From: Niebla homalea
Taxonomy: Eukaryota > Ascomycota > Lecanoromycetes > Lecanorales > Ramalinaceae
Length of the DNA stretch: 64,000 nt
NCBI GenBank assembly: GCA_019925105.1
Contig: JAHGAU010000014.1
Span: forward strand, 186,001 to 250,000
Direction of reading: 5' to 3'
How positions within the stretch are numbered: position 1 is the stretch's first letter; each line of letters starts with the position of its first letter. Under the pieces are notes generated by a model, which saw nothing but the letters and a program-made list of their open reading frames with translations, was not told where the DNA came from and made no database searches. The translations under genes and the position numbers were made by a program. This document shows, piece by piece, positions 26,201 to 37,358 of this stretch.

Positions 26201-28711
26201 TTTATTTAAATCCCTTTAATGGAAACAATAAACCTTAAGAACTTTATTTAAATAATATTAAATTAATACTTTTTAAGGTTAATATAAAATTAAAATTAAT
26301 AAAGTTACTTAAAAACCTATTAAATATAACGTTAATAATCCGCCGGATTCTTATTAAATATTAAAATATTATTTAAGTAAATTATATAAATTATATTAAT
26401 AAGGTTAATAAAAATATAATTAATATAAGCTTAAAAAATTATTAAAACGTTAATTAACTTAAACGATATAACGAGATATTTAAAGTAACCGTAATATATA
26501 CGGAACGCCGTTTTTTATTTATCGCCGGACTTAATTTATAATCGGTAATAAATATCCTTAAGGTTTAACTTAATAAACCGTTTAAAGTTATTTAACCGGT
26601 TAAAAATCTTGGTAATTAAAGGTAATAAGTATTAATTTTTAACTGTAACCGTATTTAACTTACGGTAATTAATATAAAAATGAAGGCTATTATCCTTCTT
26701 AAATATAAAAAGGATCGGAGCGTTTATAAGCAATATTAAGTAATAAATCCAACCCCGGATTATAGTATCCTTAAGATACCGCCGGAGTTCCGTTAACTTT
26801 ACTTAAAATAGGTTATATAAAGAACTATATAGTGGCTCTTTATTATTTAAGTTAATAGCGTAATCCCTTTATTTTAATTTAAGTAGGATATTAGCTATAT
26901 TATTAGAAAAAATATCTATATATTTACTTAACTCCCTTGGAACGTTCCGGTTAATAAAGTTTTTTATAGTATTTATACGCGTTAAATTACTTTAAAAGAT
27001 TCATAATACTTTTAAGTGCTCCGTCGTTATATTAACGTAAATAATTATAAAGATTTTATTAATCTCCGTTAAACTTTAACCGAAGTTATAAACGTTATTA
27101 ATTTATAACTTATAAGAATTAACCTTAAAACGCTATTTATCCACCGCCGGATTAATTATTATTTATAAAGCGCGTAAAATTAATAAATTAAGGATTACGT
27201 TTAGACCTTTTTAATTAATAGTATAAAAGAATATTTTATATTATTTCTATTACCTCCAATTATTAATTAAATAATATTATAATTAATAAATATTATAATA
27301 AAAGATTTACTTATTATTAAGAAAAATTGCTTATAGTAAAACGGCGGGGGTTAACTATAAGTTTTATTAAACCGTATATATTTATAAAATTAAATTTATT
27401 TAAGCTTTAATATTAATTAATATACTTAATAATTAAGGATTATCCTGAAAATTCATTTAACCCTTAATAATAAAAGCCGGATATATTTTTAATTATCTTT
27501 TTATTAATTCCGATTTTAAGGCGCCGTTAAAGCTTTATCGTTTTTTAATATATTATCTTTTTTATGGGATTTTACGTTTATTATTAAGACCTTATTTTAT
27601 AAAACGGTAAAGTAATTAAATATATAATGGCTTTTTCCATAATATATATAATACTTAACGTTCTTATTTATTTTAAAGGTAACATTAGAATTTTTAGGTA
27701 TAACTTTATGCTTTTAACCGTGAGAATCAGTTTTAATAAAAATATATGCCGGCTTTAAATTATTAGAATTAAATTTAAATACCTTATTTTTAAGGGATTT
27801 ACCTTTATTGGTTTTTTAATTATTATTAATGGTACGCTTTAAATTATTCTTTTATATAATCGTCGCCATTATAATATCGTCCCGGGTTCTTAATACTTTA
27901 TTAATTATAAGGATTTTAATTTTAAGCTCCGGTAAAAGCTTTATAAAAAATATATAAATATAAAATTTATTTAATAATAATAATAAGTCCTCTTTTATAG
28001 TTTTTAAAATATTACGGAATTACGTTACCTTTTAATTAAAGCGTTACTTAATATCCTTAAATTATTTATAATAAATAAACCGGCGGTTTTCCGGATTAAT
28101 TATTAGGTTTAAAAGCTTATTTTTAAGTTCTTAATAGTTTATTTTATTAATTTCTTTATCCGATAAGTTAAAAATTTTACGAGAAATAAACCTTAAATAA
28201 AAAATTATCTTTTTTCTTTTAATAAAGAAGTACTTAAGATAAAGTATAAATTATCTTTTTAAGTTAATAAATTACGTTTAATATTTATTTTTAAACTTAT
28301 TTTAATATAGCTTAAGCTTTTCCGGATAAAAAAACTTACCTTTATAGGGTAAAATAAAGGCCATTAACGGTACGTTATTAATATAGAAATCTATAGTAAG
28401 GTTAACGCGGAGGAGAATCCCGGAGCGTAAACTTTTATATTACGTATTAATACGGTTAAATATATACTCTTAATAAGTACGGTTTTTAACCTTAAGCCGG
28501 TTAACTTTAAACTATAATTTTAAGAATTAAACTTATTAAGCCATAATATTATAATAACGTTCCGCCGCTTTAATTTACTTAATTATAATAAAAAGGTTCT
28601 TAATTAAAGGGTAAATATCGCCTTCCTATTTTAAGGTTTATTAAGTTAATTAAATATTTATTATAACGGTAACGTTAAGTTTTTTCCTTAATAAAGAAGA
28701 AGAATTAAAAT

Positions 28712-29044
28712 ATTAAATTAACTCCGTTAACGGTACGTCAACGGGATTAATAAAAATAAATATAGAAAATATAACGTTATAGTTTAAATACTTAAGTATT
28801 ACTTTAATAAGTAAATTAATAATAAGATTAATTCTTAAAGAACTTAAAAAGAATTAAAGTATAACCTTTATTTAAAGTAAAAGTAATAATTACCCCGCTT
28901 TACGCCTATTAAGCTACGGCTTATAAATAACGTATATTAAGGCTTTTTGCCAAGGCCCTTTATTAAGGCCTAACGGCTTACCTTGGCGCAGCAGTATGGC
29001 GCACCATTATGGCGCCGGCGCAGAGATGGCGCTAGCTGCTAATA
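28712..29044 (-). repeat. 5' LTR of copy C
   Basis: The inner end is mutated (GTTAACGGTACGTCAACGG) and the outer 70 bp are intact (for example GCCGGCGCAGAGATGGCGC), ending CTAATA at 29,044. Confidence 0.92.
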
Positions 29045-29049
29045 AAAAA

Positions 29050-30520
29050 TAATAAAATCGTTATCGTTATTAATAAATATAAACGTTAACTCCTTAATAT
29101 TACTTTCCTTTTTATTAATAACGATAAAACTTAATTCTTTAAATTCCTTATTATCTTTAATTATAGTTTTTTTAATTTATTTAAACTTAGATTAAGCTGC
29201 TTATTTCTTAGGTTTCTTTATTTTTTTAATTTTAATTTTATTAACTTCTTTACCGTTTTTATTATTTATTTTTACGCTTTCTTTATTATAGTTTTTAGCT
29301 ATATAACCTATTTTCTGGTAATTATAATATTTTATTAAGCGGCGGGGTTTAATAATATCCTTTTTATTTACCCTTATTATCGCGGTATTAATAATCTATT
29401 TTTTAGCCGTATTAATCTTAATTACCTTAAGTCTTTAAATAACTTTCTTATTATTAAAGACGTCCTTATCGTTTTTAAGCCGGTATATAACGAGATTAAA
29501 CTTACGTACTTTTTAAAATAAGTTTATAATTATAAGGCCTAGATAAATATCGTTTAATATAACGGTCTTATTAATTTAACTTATTTACTTATTTATTCTC
29601 TTTATAAGTATAATAAATTTATTTATACCGTTATTTTTTTAAGCTTTTATAAGAAGGATTTTCATTAATAAAAGGATCAGCCTTCCCTTTTTTTTTATAA
29701 TATAGATTTTACTTTACGTTAAATAAATTTAAAACGGTATAACGTCCTTATTTATTAAGATATATAATCTTTATGTTATTATTACGTTATTTATAAATAT
29801 ACCGGTAATAAAGTTAGCGTATATAATTTAAATCTTAATTTAAGATAAGACTTAAAGGTATAGGGTGAAGTTATTTACGATATTTTATAATAAATAACTT
29901 TTTAAAAATTATTTTATAGCTTAATTCTACTTATAAAAGTTATTATTATTAAGCTTAAGAAGTTTATATAAAGCCGGCTTTATAAGGGATTCCCTGAAAA
30001 TATTTAGGAATAATTTAGTAATTCTTATAGTAAATATCTTTAATAATAACGGCGTTTTTTTTTTATTTTAAGTATTATTATTACCGGAAGTATAAAATAT
30101 ATATTACGCTTAATAAAGTAAATATTACTATATTAAACTACTTTTTTTAATATCTTTATAATTATAATTATTTATTAAGGTATTAAAGGTTAAAGTTATA
30201 ATTGTTTTATGGTCTTAAATAATTATATAAACGTTATAAATATTATTTAAATAAAACTATTATTTAAATAATATATTATAATTAATTATTTTATTAACCG
30301 GGTTTATAATTTAATATAATATACGTAAATAAGTATAATATATAAAAAGAAAAGTAAATAAGCTGAATTATTTATATTAAGTTTATTACTATATTTATTT
30401 AATTATATTATAATAATAACCGTATTTATATCCATCCTAAGGACCGTTTAATAACCGTATACTTACCGTATTTTATATACCGGTATACCTGTAATACCGT
30501 TAATAAAAGGCCGTTTAATA
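29050..30520 (-). mobile_element. Fragment of a LINE ORF1 with CCHC zinc knuckle, RIP-degraded
   Basis: On minus, about 29,345-29,280, a frame reads YYNYQKIGYIAKNYNKES, fitting CYxCQ.xGHIAxxC after C-to-Y (TGC/TGT to TAC/TAT) RIP changes. Upstream on the same strand INTAIIRVNKKDIIKPRRL resembles the segment before the knuckle in fungal LINE ORF1 proteins. It differs from the LINE at 390-5,870 as far as can be seen by eye. A gag protein of another LTR element is an alternative. Confidence 0.5.
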
Positions 30521-30524
30521 GGCC

Positions 30525-31456
30525 TTTATGCGACAGGGTCTCCAATGCAGGGGCTGCCAAGACAACCGCGGAATACCCCCGTGCATCAAAGGATTGGGGG
30601 GTGTCACCACCAATGGTGACATTTTGATATTGTTTTGATTGGCTCGGTAAAAGCTAGCGAAAAGCTTATCTCTAAGCTTCATCTCGGGCTTCCTGGGGGA
30701 CTTTGGATCGATCTCGCAATTCTCGCAACGTATAAAGACGCAAAAGCACCAGTAGGTTTGTGTGGATGACGTGAGACTCGATGGGGAGTTGGCTGTATTG
30801 AATATGACATCAACAACAAATGGCTCTGGACTCTGCTTATGCGACAGTTGCTGTCCACAATATCGGGGCCCCTATTCCGACCTCCGACGAGAAGGTAAGG
30901 ACACAACTTCGCTGTCAATATGAATTTGATAGTGGAGAATCGATAACCAATGTTGGGAAGATGTCAAAGCTGATACACGAAGCATAAGATTGGAACTCCC
31001 TAGACAATACAACCAATGCTGGCTCGAAGTAGAGGAACTGGAAAGCCTGACTATGCTCTCTCGACTCGCAAAATAAGAACATCTTACCGGTTGTGTACTT
31101 CATGGCCACCCCACTTGTCAAATCTTATCCCCCCCAACAGCTGATGTACGACGATGCAGGCGGGCATCTCCACGATCTTAGCTCCATATCCACCTCCAAT
31201 TCATCCATGATCGTCATCTCACGCTCATCCACAGTTGACAGCGTTCATATGACGATACATTCTCTTGAGCGACGGCATGATAACGGGTCCGTACTCATCT
31301 TCTTGCTCGTTCAGTTACACCTCTTGTGGAAATGGTGATTGCGATCCATACGGTATGCCCTTTCAAGAAGCTTCACGCCCTTCGAGGTGTGTGCTACCCG
31401 GTAACAAGAGTAGATCGTGAGTCGCTCTGCATCTTTTGACCCTCGATCCATCGTCT
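30525..31456. other. Compartment boundary and gene-free DNA
   Basis: Composition switches within a few tens of bases at about 30,525 from extremely A+T-rich to balanced. The following 930 bp contain only short unconvincing frames. It includes a perfect inverted repeat at 30,602-30,621 and probably the 3' flank of the gene ending at 31,457. Confidence 0.6.
30602..30621. repeat. Perfect 8-bp inverted repeat at the compartment boundary
   Basis: TGTCACCA, loop CCAA, TGGTGACA. It lies about 80 bp inside the normal-composition side of the boundary. It could be chance, a hairpin, or part of a transposon terminus. Confidence 0.6.
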
Positions 31457-32767
31457 TCAAATCCCCTCATCACTTCCGCTGCCGGTCATGCGCACCGGAA
31501 TCTCTCTCGCTTGACGCTCACACTTTGCGATCTTGTGGAGTTGTTCCTCTCTCTCCTCTCGCTGCTTCTGCCGTCTAGCTTCTCTTACGTCTCGCTCCTT
31601 CTTCTGCTTTGCTTCTTTAAGATACTGTTCCTTGGACAGGCTCATTACAGTAGCGTTTGGGTTAGCAAGCTGCCTCGCGCTCATCCATTGCCAGTAGTTC
31701 CGATCCTCATTCATCCTCTCGGCCTCTATCCTTCGCTCTTCAATGATCTTCTGCCTTTCCGCCTCCTCCTTCCTTGCTTGTCTTTGCTTCCTTCTTGACT
31801 CTGTCGCGGCCTTCTGCTGCTGCCTCTTCTCCAGCTTGCTTCTTTGCGCTTGGTCCTGTCCGGCTTCATACACAGGCGTTAAGGATCCAGCCACTGGCTC
31901 CTGGGGTCGCATGCTAGATTCTGTACCGAACATTGGTTGATCAATCTTGGCCTCTTGCATAACATCACTCTCTGGTGCTCCGTGGACGTTGTTCATGCCT
32001 CTGATCCCATCGCTCGCTAAAGTTTCTTCATTCCCTACATGACCATGACCAACTTTGCCCTTGCGCTGCCTTCCCTTCGGTTGTTTAAGATCGTCTGTTT
32101 CACCGTCCACTTCATCGCTTGGATCATCTTCCTTCCACGCGACCGCTTTTTGGACGGACCCAAGAGATGAGTGTGGGGACGGATTCTCTTTAGCTTGCTC
32201 GTCGTGCTGCTGTTCCATCGCCTGTAGGTCTTGTTGGCTTCCATGGCGGATGCCAGACCGACTCTCTATAGGAGGTTGCTGATCACCGTGCATTTGAACT
32301 TCTCGCAGATGCTGCTGGGTAGCCAGATATTGTTGATGTCCTTGACCGTCCTTGACCGGTCCCCCGCCATTATGTTTCTTCACAAACTCGTTTTCAAGTT
32401 CTATTTGATCAGTAAGTGCCAACACTTGCCGAGTCCAAGCTGGTGAAGGCCGTGCATTTTGTTTTTCAACGTCTTCCACAGCGGGAGATGCTTCCTCGTG
32501 TGGCTTCGAATGGTTTGTACGAGCGCTTTCATCTTCAGGTTCGTAATCGCTTCTCGGTACGGAAGATGCTTCATTGCGCTCCCTCCATCGGTCTATCTCA
32601 TGCTTTGCTGCGAGCTTGCGCCTCTGTCTCATCTGACGTCGAAGTCCGTGATCCATAGACTCATTGCGAGTGTTGTGTTGCTCCACCTCCGAGCTTCTCT
32701 GAAAATCAGATTCGGTTCCATATATTCCATGCTGCAGCTCCCGCAGATCCTCAAAATACGATGACAT
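31457..32767 (-). CDS. Hypothetical charged coiled-coil protein (436 aa)
   Basis: Single-exon frame from ATG 32,767 to a stop at 31,457. I do not recognise the family. The protein is strongly hydrophilic and rich in Q, E, R and S. Residues about 1-200 look disordered, with several histidine/glutamine patches. Residues about 300-425 are dense in E, K, R, Q and A with heptad-like spacing (KLEKRQQQKAATESRRKQR, EEAERQKIIEERRIEAER) and should form a long coiled coil, interrupted near 365 by a less charged YWQWMSARQLANPNATVM segment. There is no signal peptide or membrane segment. It is the first gene beyond the RIP-degraded block. Overlapping plus-strand frames of up to 120 codons are shadows. A long open frame with biased composition supports coding, but expression is unproven. 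Confidence 0.7.
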   Translation of the reverse strand: MSSYFEDLRELQHGIYGTESDFQRSSEVEQHNTRNESMDHGLRRQMRQRRKLAAKHEIDRWRERNEASSVPRSDYEPEDESARTNHSKPHEEASPAVEDVEKQNARPSPAWTRQVLALTDQIELENEFVKKHNGGGPVKDGQGHQQYLATQQHLREVQMHGDQQPPIESRSGIRHGSQQDLQAMEQQHDEQAKENPSPHSSLGSVQKAVAWKEDDPSDEVDGETDDLKQPKGRQRKGKVGHGHVGNEETLASDGIRGMNNVHGAPESDVMQEAKIDQPMFGTESSMRPQEPVAGSLTPVYEAGQDQAQRSKLEKRQQQKAATESRRKQRQARKEEAERQKIIEERRIEAERMNEDRNYWQWMSARQLANPNATVMSLSKEQYLKEAKQKKERDVREARRQKQREEREEQLHKIAKCERQAREIPVRMTGSGSDEGI

Positions 32768-34196
32768 TGATTTGCACCTCCGGGGAAAGTTTTGATTGTA
32801 AAGAACTCTCTTGGATCAACAGAGTCCTATATGACGAATTGGTCGATGTCCATGTTTTCAATCCGTTGGTAGCATAGCCTGAAGAACCTTGAGAGTAGAA
32901 TCACTGGAGCCGGATGTGGAATGAAGGCCATCAGTTGTCACATCTAGAACTAGCATGAGGTGTCATGTTCCATTTGTGAGATACGATTAGATCGTAGCGG
33001 AAGAAAACAGAGAGTGTTTGCGTCATCGTGAGCCATCACGACACTGCGATGATAGTCGCAAAACAGTCGAATGTTGGGAAATTAGATCTCACCCTTTTCT
33101 TCCTTCCTGATTAATGTTTCGCATTCCACCTGATTTCGTCAAAATCTTAGGATCTCCACATTGTGTGAAGCAATGCTGACTCCGCGTTTCAACCACAATC
33201 GTTAATGTTTGGAGATTGCGTATAAAGACCCAATACCGACTCCAATTTCTGCCTATGTAAGTAAGTAGATCTCGTGGACGCTTTGTCCAATCTTGTCATT
33301 GTGCAACAAGTCCTGTATCGCATCAAGCATTTTTGTCTCGGTATTTTACTAGGCTCTGCAGTTTGGCCTCAATTCTGTTAACGATGCAATGATTGGGACC
33401 CCAGCGCCTGTTATAGAAGGACATGGGGGAAACCCAAGCAGCTGCTTACTGAAAAGGGAGACTTTCTGGACCAAATGGCATGAAGACCAAACGAGGGCAA
33501 ACATTGCCTGCTGATTTCAGTTTCTATTTCCACTGTTTCGTGTAGGACTGTGCGTGGTTTGCCTCTTTCCTAGACTTCTTTCTCCAGGTTTGGCATCCGC
33601 AACTGGCTCAAAGTTAGTGCTACCGTCTCTCAAAGAAAATTGGCATTGAGCAAACAGTCCAATTAGATTCTACATGCGCTGTACTACAATTCAAGTTTAT
33701 CTCTAGCTTTTCAACCTACTAACTAACATGGACAACCGGCGCTTAAGCTGTCCGTACAAGGCTGAGTTCTCAGTGTCCTCTGACCAGCCTGCAAGTCTTG
33801 GATAACTATGAATAGCGTTGAATTTGTATTCCTAACAAGAAATATAGACCACGTCTTCCTGGCTGCCGCTGTCTTCTCTAGCACCGCTATCGCTACCTGT
33901 GTTGAATCTCGCATACAACCTTGATATTCATAATAGCAAACAAGGAATCAAGGGTTCCCCCAGAACATGAGACAGTCAGCCGGTCTAACCATATCCATCA
34001 GTAAAATTCGTACAGGCCCCTTCCCAGCCGCTTTACTTTGCTCCTCCCTTCTCCCATGGCCAACAGCTGGAACCCTTCGCCCAAACATTCAACGCCGATC
34101 ATCTTTTCCCTTCGCATCCCACTGATCATCCTTCCCAAAGCATCCCTATTCCTCCCTCTTCTCTCTCCGTGGTCGGATGGTCTTCCCCTAAGTGAT
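32768..34196. other. Intergenic DNA without recognisable gene
   Basis: Only short frames of at most 81 codons occur, without conserved motifs. It presumably contains the promoter of the gene at 31,457-32,767 and the 3' flank of the small gene at 34,197. No tRNA-like structure was noticed. Confidence 0.5.
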
Positions 34197-34418
34197 CTAG
34201 GCATCCTCGTCTCCTGTGTCCTGAGAAATACCGTGGTAGCCATCCCACTGCCGCAATTCCATGCGGCATGCTTCGGACTCGTCGTCCCTCTTCTTCTTAT
34301 CTTCTAGCCAGATGTCGTACTGACGTTGACGCTGGTGGCGACGGTAGGTATGGTAGATAGTGATTGAGATGGGTAGCAGGCTTAGTGCAACAGCGATGAT
34401 CAAGATGATTGGGAGCAT
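34197..34418 (-). CDS. Small single-pass membrane protein (73 aa), hypothetical
   Basis: ATG at 34,418, stop at 34,197. Residues 3-23 (PIILIIAVALSLLPISITI) form one hydrophobic helix. They are followed by a basic stop-transfer patch (YRRHQRQRQ) and an acidic, hydrophilic tail ending GDEDA. The charge pattern predicts N-out/C-in or a signal anchor with a cytosolic tail. The layout (short helix, basic flank, charged tail) is that of a real small membrane protein rather than a chance frame, but the family is not recognised. A missed intron or longer N-terminus is possible. Confidence 0.45.
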   Translation of the reverse strand: MLPIILIIAVALSLLPISITIYHTYRRHQRQRQYDIWLEDKKKRDDESEACRMELRQWDGYHGISQDTGDEDA

Positions 34419-37358
34419 GAGGAAGATTGCTTGCCGTCAGCGTAGAGTCGTGTCGGTTGGTGTGTCGATGAGAGATGGTGGATGAGATAAGTAGGCTAAT
34501 GGGTGTAGCGATGTGGTAGTGAGTGACCTCAGACTTGAGCCTTAGTGGCTGTGGAATTTTGAAGCTGTGGAGAATGCTCTGATTTCGAGCTGCTGTCGTT
34601 GTTAGGTGCTCTGACAAATTATCCGGGGCGGTGAGAGAGTGTTATATATTGTCTATCATCCATGCCAAAGCACCTACCAATACCTACTAGAATACTACTA
34701 CAAGATTCCAGCACCCTCTCAAACCATCACAAACGCCCGCCTCTTAGCTATGACAAACGATTTGCCGTCCCATGTCAACAGTAGGTTTTCGCCTTCTAGA
34801 ACACTAGGAAGACAAGGACACCTTGGATACGGAGGGAAAGGCCTAGATCGTCTTAGCAAAGACAGGCAAACCCCTTGCCCGGCTTGTAAGAGGTACCATG
34901 CGCTTCCAGAGCATCCTCTGCACTTCCAGTGATCAAACTGATTATCAAAATCCAGTTCATGAGCCATCAGATGTCTTTGCTGCTCTGCTGTCATAAACAT
35001 TCACGGATTTTCATAAAATCGTTGATGGCTTTTCTGCTAGCTTGTTGTACTGATTTCGTTCGGTGATCCTGACATGTTGAACCAGCGTTTGCCAAAGCAT
35101 TTACAAGTTTTGGCTCAAAGGATGGAGGGGATTTACATGCCTACTTACTGCAACCAAGCAACAGAAAAAAGGAGAGAGATCTGCCCTATCGAAGGGTGGG
35201 AGACATAATGAACAATCCTCGGCATTCGTCCCGTTTACAACATATAACATAATGTCGCTCGATGGATTTGAGATACACCTATTCCCATTCTATCCAGCCT
35301 ATCTAAGTTCCCAACCACCGCACCGAGAACGTCCAACGATAAGATGTCCAAATCGAATTCCACCCCACGAGCAACACCGAAGCATCATTCAAGCCTGAGC
35401 ATGTTTCCTCCTGAACCAATCCTCTACATTCCATCGCTTCCCTCCAAAACCCCTTCCCGACCCTTTTACCTCCTGCAAACCACAGCCACGCTCCCGTTTC
35501 TCCAAGAACCGCCCTTCTCAGTCAATCCCCGTATACGTACGGAGGGGGAAGCCATGTGCCATATACCTCGAAACCCTCCCTTCCCTTCACCTCCGTCTTC
35601 CCTACTACCTATATTGCAACCCCTCTTATCATCCACCACCACCACCGCCCACCCACCCCTCTCCAACAACCTGCATCATTTCCCTCTCTCCATCCATCTT
35701 TGATCCAACCCCCGCCCCTCGACCACCAAGATTCGAGGTGCTGATCATTATCATTCATCGCCCCCAACTCTCCATCACCGCCACCGCCGCCGCTGCCGCC
35801 GTTGTGCCATCCCGGCCTGCTGCAGCATCATCGTCCTCATCATCATCACCCCAGTACTAACAATCGGAACATTCTTCTTCTCCTTCTCCTTCTTCTCCCT
35901 TCTCCTTCTTCGCGCCCCCAAACAACACCATTACTACTGCCGCTACTGCCGCTACTGCTGCTGCTCCTGCTGCTGCTGCTTCTGGCGCTTCTTGCTCATC
36001 ATCAGTCATCAGTCATCATCCCACCACTACTACTTCTCCTACCATTTCACTCCCCTATGTGCGTCCGTGATAGTGGTGCTCTGGCAGCGATTCAGCCACA
36101 CCGCCAGCTCGGTCTTCGGGTACGGCTACAGCGTCGACATGGTCGCTTTCCGCTCACGATGGCGGTGGTGGCGTCGTCGTGTTCGATAGCGAAATGCAGC
36201 GATGACGATGGGATGAGGAGGAGGAGGAGCTCCACGAGTAACATGATGGTAATGGAGAGGGGTGGCCGACATGCCTCACCACCGCGCTGAATCCTGATGG
36301 TGTGGTGTGGGCGTGCTGAAGTTTTTTGTGAGGTGGTTGCAGCGGGGGGCAGCGAGGTAGTAGTATAGTAGCAGCGGAAGCGAGGAGCTGGGGTGTGGCT
36401 CTGGTCGTCCAAGGGGTTGGTGGATAGATAGGTTTCCTGATGAAAACGGTATGCGGTCGCTCCTCACGATGTTCCAGAGCAATGAAGGGATACTGTACAC
36501 CACCCACCGCGCCATGGGCATATTGGTCCACCACTTGCTCTTCACCTTTCCCAACACCCATCATCCATCCCATCCCATCTCACCATCATCATCATCACAC
36601 TCCCCTTCCCTTCCCCCTTACTTTCTTCACGGAAAACATTGAGAAATCCCGCCTGCTTAATCCACAACCTCACTAATCTCCAGCACGTACCCTCATCCCC
36701 CTCCCCCCTCCATCTCTCCCCCCAAAAATCCAAACCCTTCGCCACCACCATGCCAGAGCCATGGCAGAACATATATATTCTGTTTTCGAACATACCTCGA
36801 TATCCCCTCCCCTACCCTAAGCAAGCAAGCAAGCAAGCAACCACCAAACCCCTGCCATCTGTCTGTGCGTGGGGTCGAATCGTTAATGATCCTGCGTTAT
36901 TGTCCTGTGGGAAGTTTTATCAAGTCGTGCGTGTTTGCTGGACCTGGTGTGCCATTTTCCCCTGCTGCAGCGTACCCACCGGGCAACCTTCCTACCCTGC
37001 CCCCCGCCCCGGCCCTGCTACTTACTCTTTTGCTATACCAGAAGAAAAACCCCCGGGGGGATGTCCAACAAAGCAAGAAATCAAAAACGCAAAGCTAGAA
37101 ACCTCGCTGCATGGGCGAGGAGACTGGGGCGTACTTAAACACTCGTGGCTGTCAATCAGCGTTATGGGTGCTATCGATTATTTATTGCTAGGGTGCTGGG
37201 CAAAGGCGGTCGCTGGTTTGTGGCGCGCGGCGGATGCTTCGCATTGGGGTTTGGTGAAGGGACTGTGATGGCGAGGTCATGAATTTGGCAAGGCTAGATC
37301 TTTTCAATAGGTAGAACAAGTCACCAACCCCTGTCCCGATGGTAGTGGTGGTTATCGA
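34419..37358. other. Long low-complexity intergenic stretch
   Basis: Nearly 3 kb without a convincing gene. It holds C/T-rich and triplet-rich tracts (35,760-36,020, CTTCTC and GCTACTGCC/CTGCTG repeats), a CATCATCAT run (36,575-36,600) and an AAGC tetranucleotide run (36,820-36,840). Frames on both strands are long only because of these repeats (for example 36,639-37,268 plus). It may be a long 5' leader or regulatory region, but no gene start on either side demands it. Confidence 0.5.
36820..36840. repeat. Tetranucleotide microsatellite (AAGC)n
   Basis: About five tandem AAGC units in an otherwise C-rich region. Confidence 0.8.

Larger units (their letters stand above)
21404..29044 (-). mobile_element. 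Full-length RIP-degraded Ty3/gypsy chromovirus, copy C
   Basis: Length is 7,641 bp with a 5-bp duplication AAAAA on both sides (21,399-21,403 and 29,045-29,049). Orientation and domain order match copy B: 5' LTR at right, RT about 27,200-26,060, RNase H about 25,960-25,540, integrase about 25,230-24,520, chromodomain about 24,080-23,900, tail, polypurine tract 21,742-21,753 and 3' LTR at left. Copy C is somewhat less RIP-mutated than B in the tail. An A-tract duplication is weak evidence alone, but the LTR ends are exact. Confidence 0.9.

Noticed and set aside
12596..29044. Segmental tandem duplication of one 8-kb unit to explain B and C
   Set aside because: Each copy has its own 5-bp target-site duplication and different flanks, which fits independent insertions better.
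31436..32764. Several plus-strand frames of 60-120 codons
   Set aside because: They are shadows of the 436-residue minus-strand protein; their Leu/Ser-rich translations mirror its Glu/Arg/Gln-rich codons.
34639..34932. 97-codon plus frame ending in CPACKRYHALPEHPLHFQ, and the opposite 93-codon minus frame
   Set aside because: Each has a CxxC pair but no recognisable fold or conserved neighbours, and they overlap on opposite strands.
36639..37268. 209-codon plus-strand frame in the C-rich region
   Set aside because: It includes a translated AAGC microsatellite, has no domain, and competing frames of similar quality exist on both strands.
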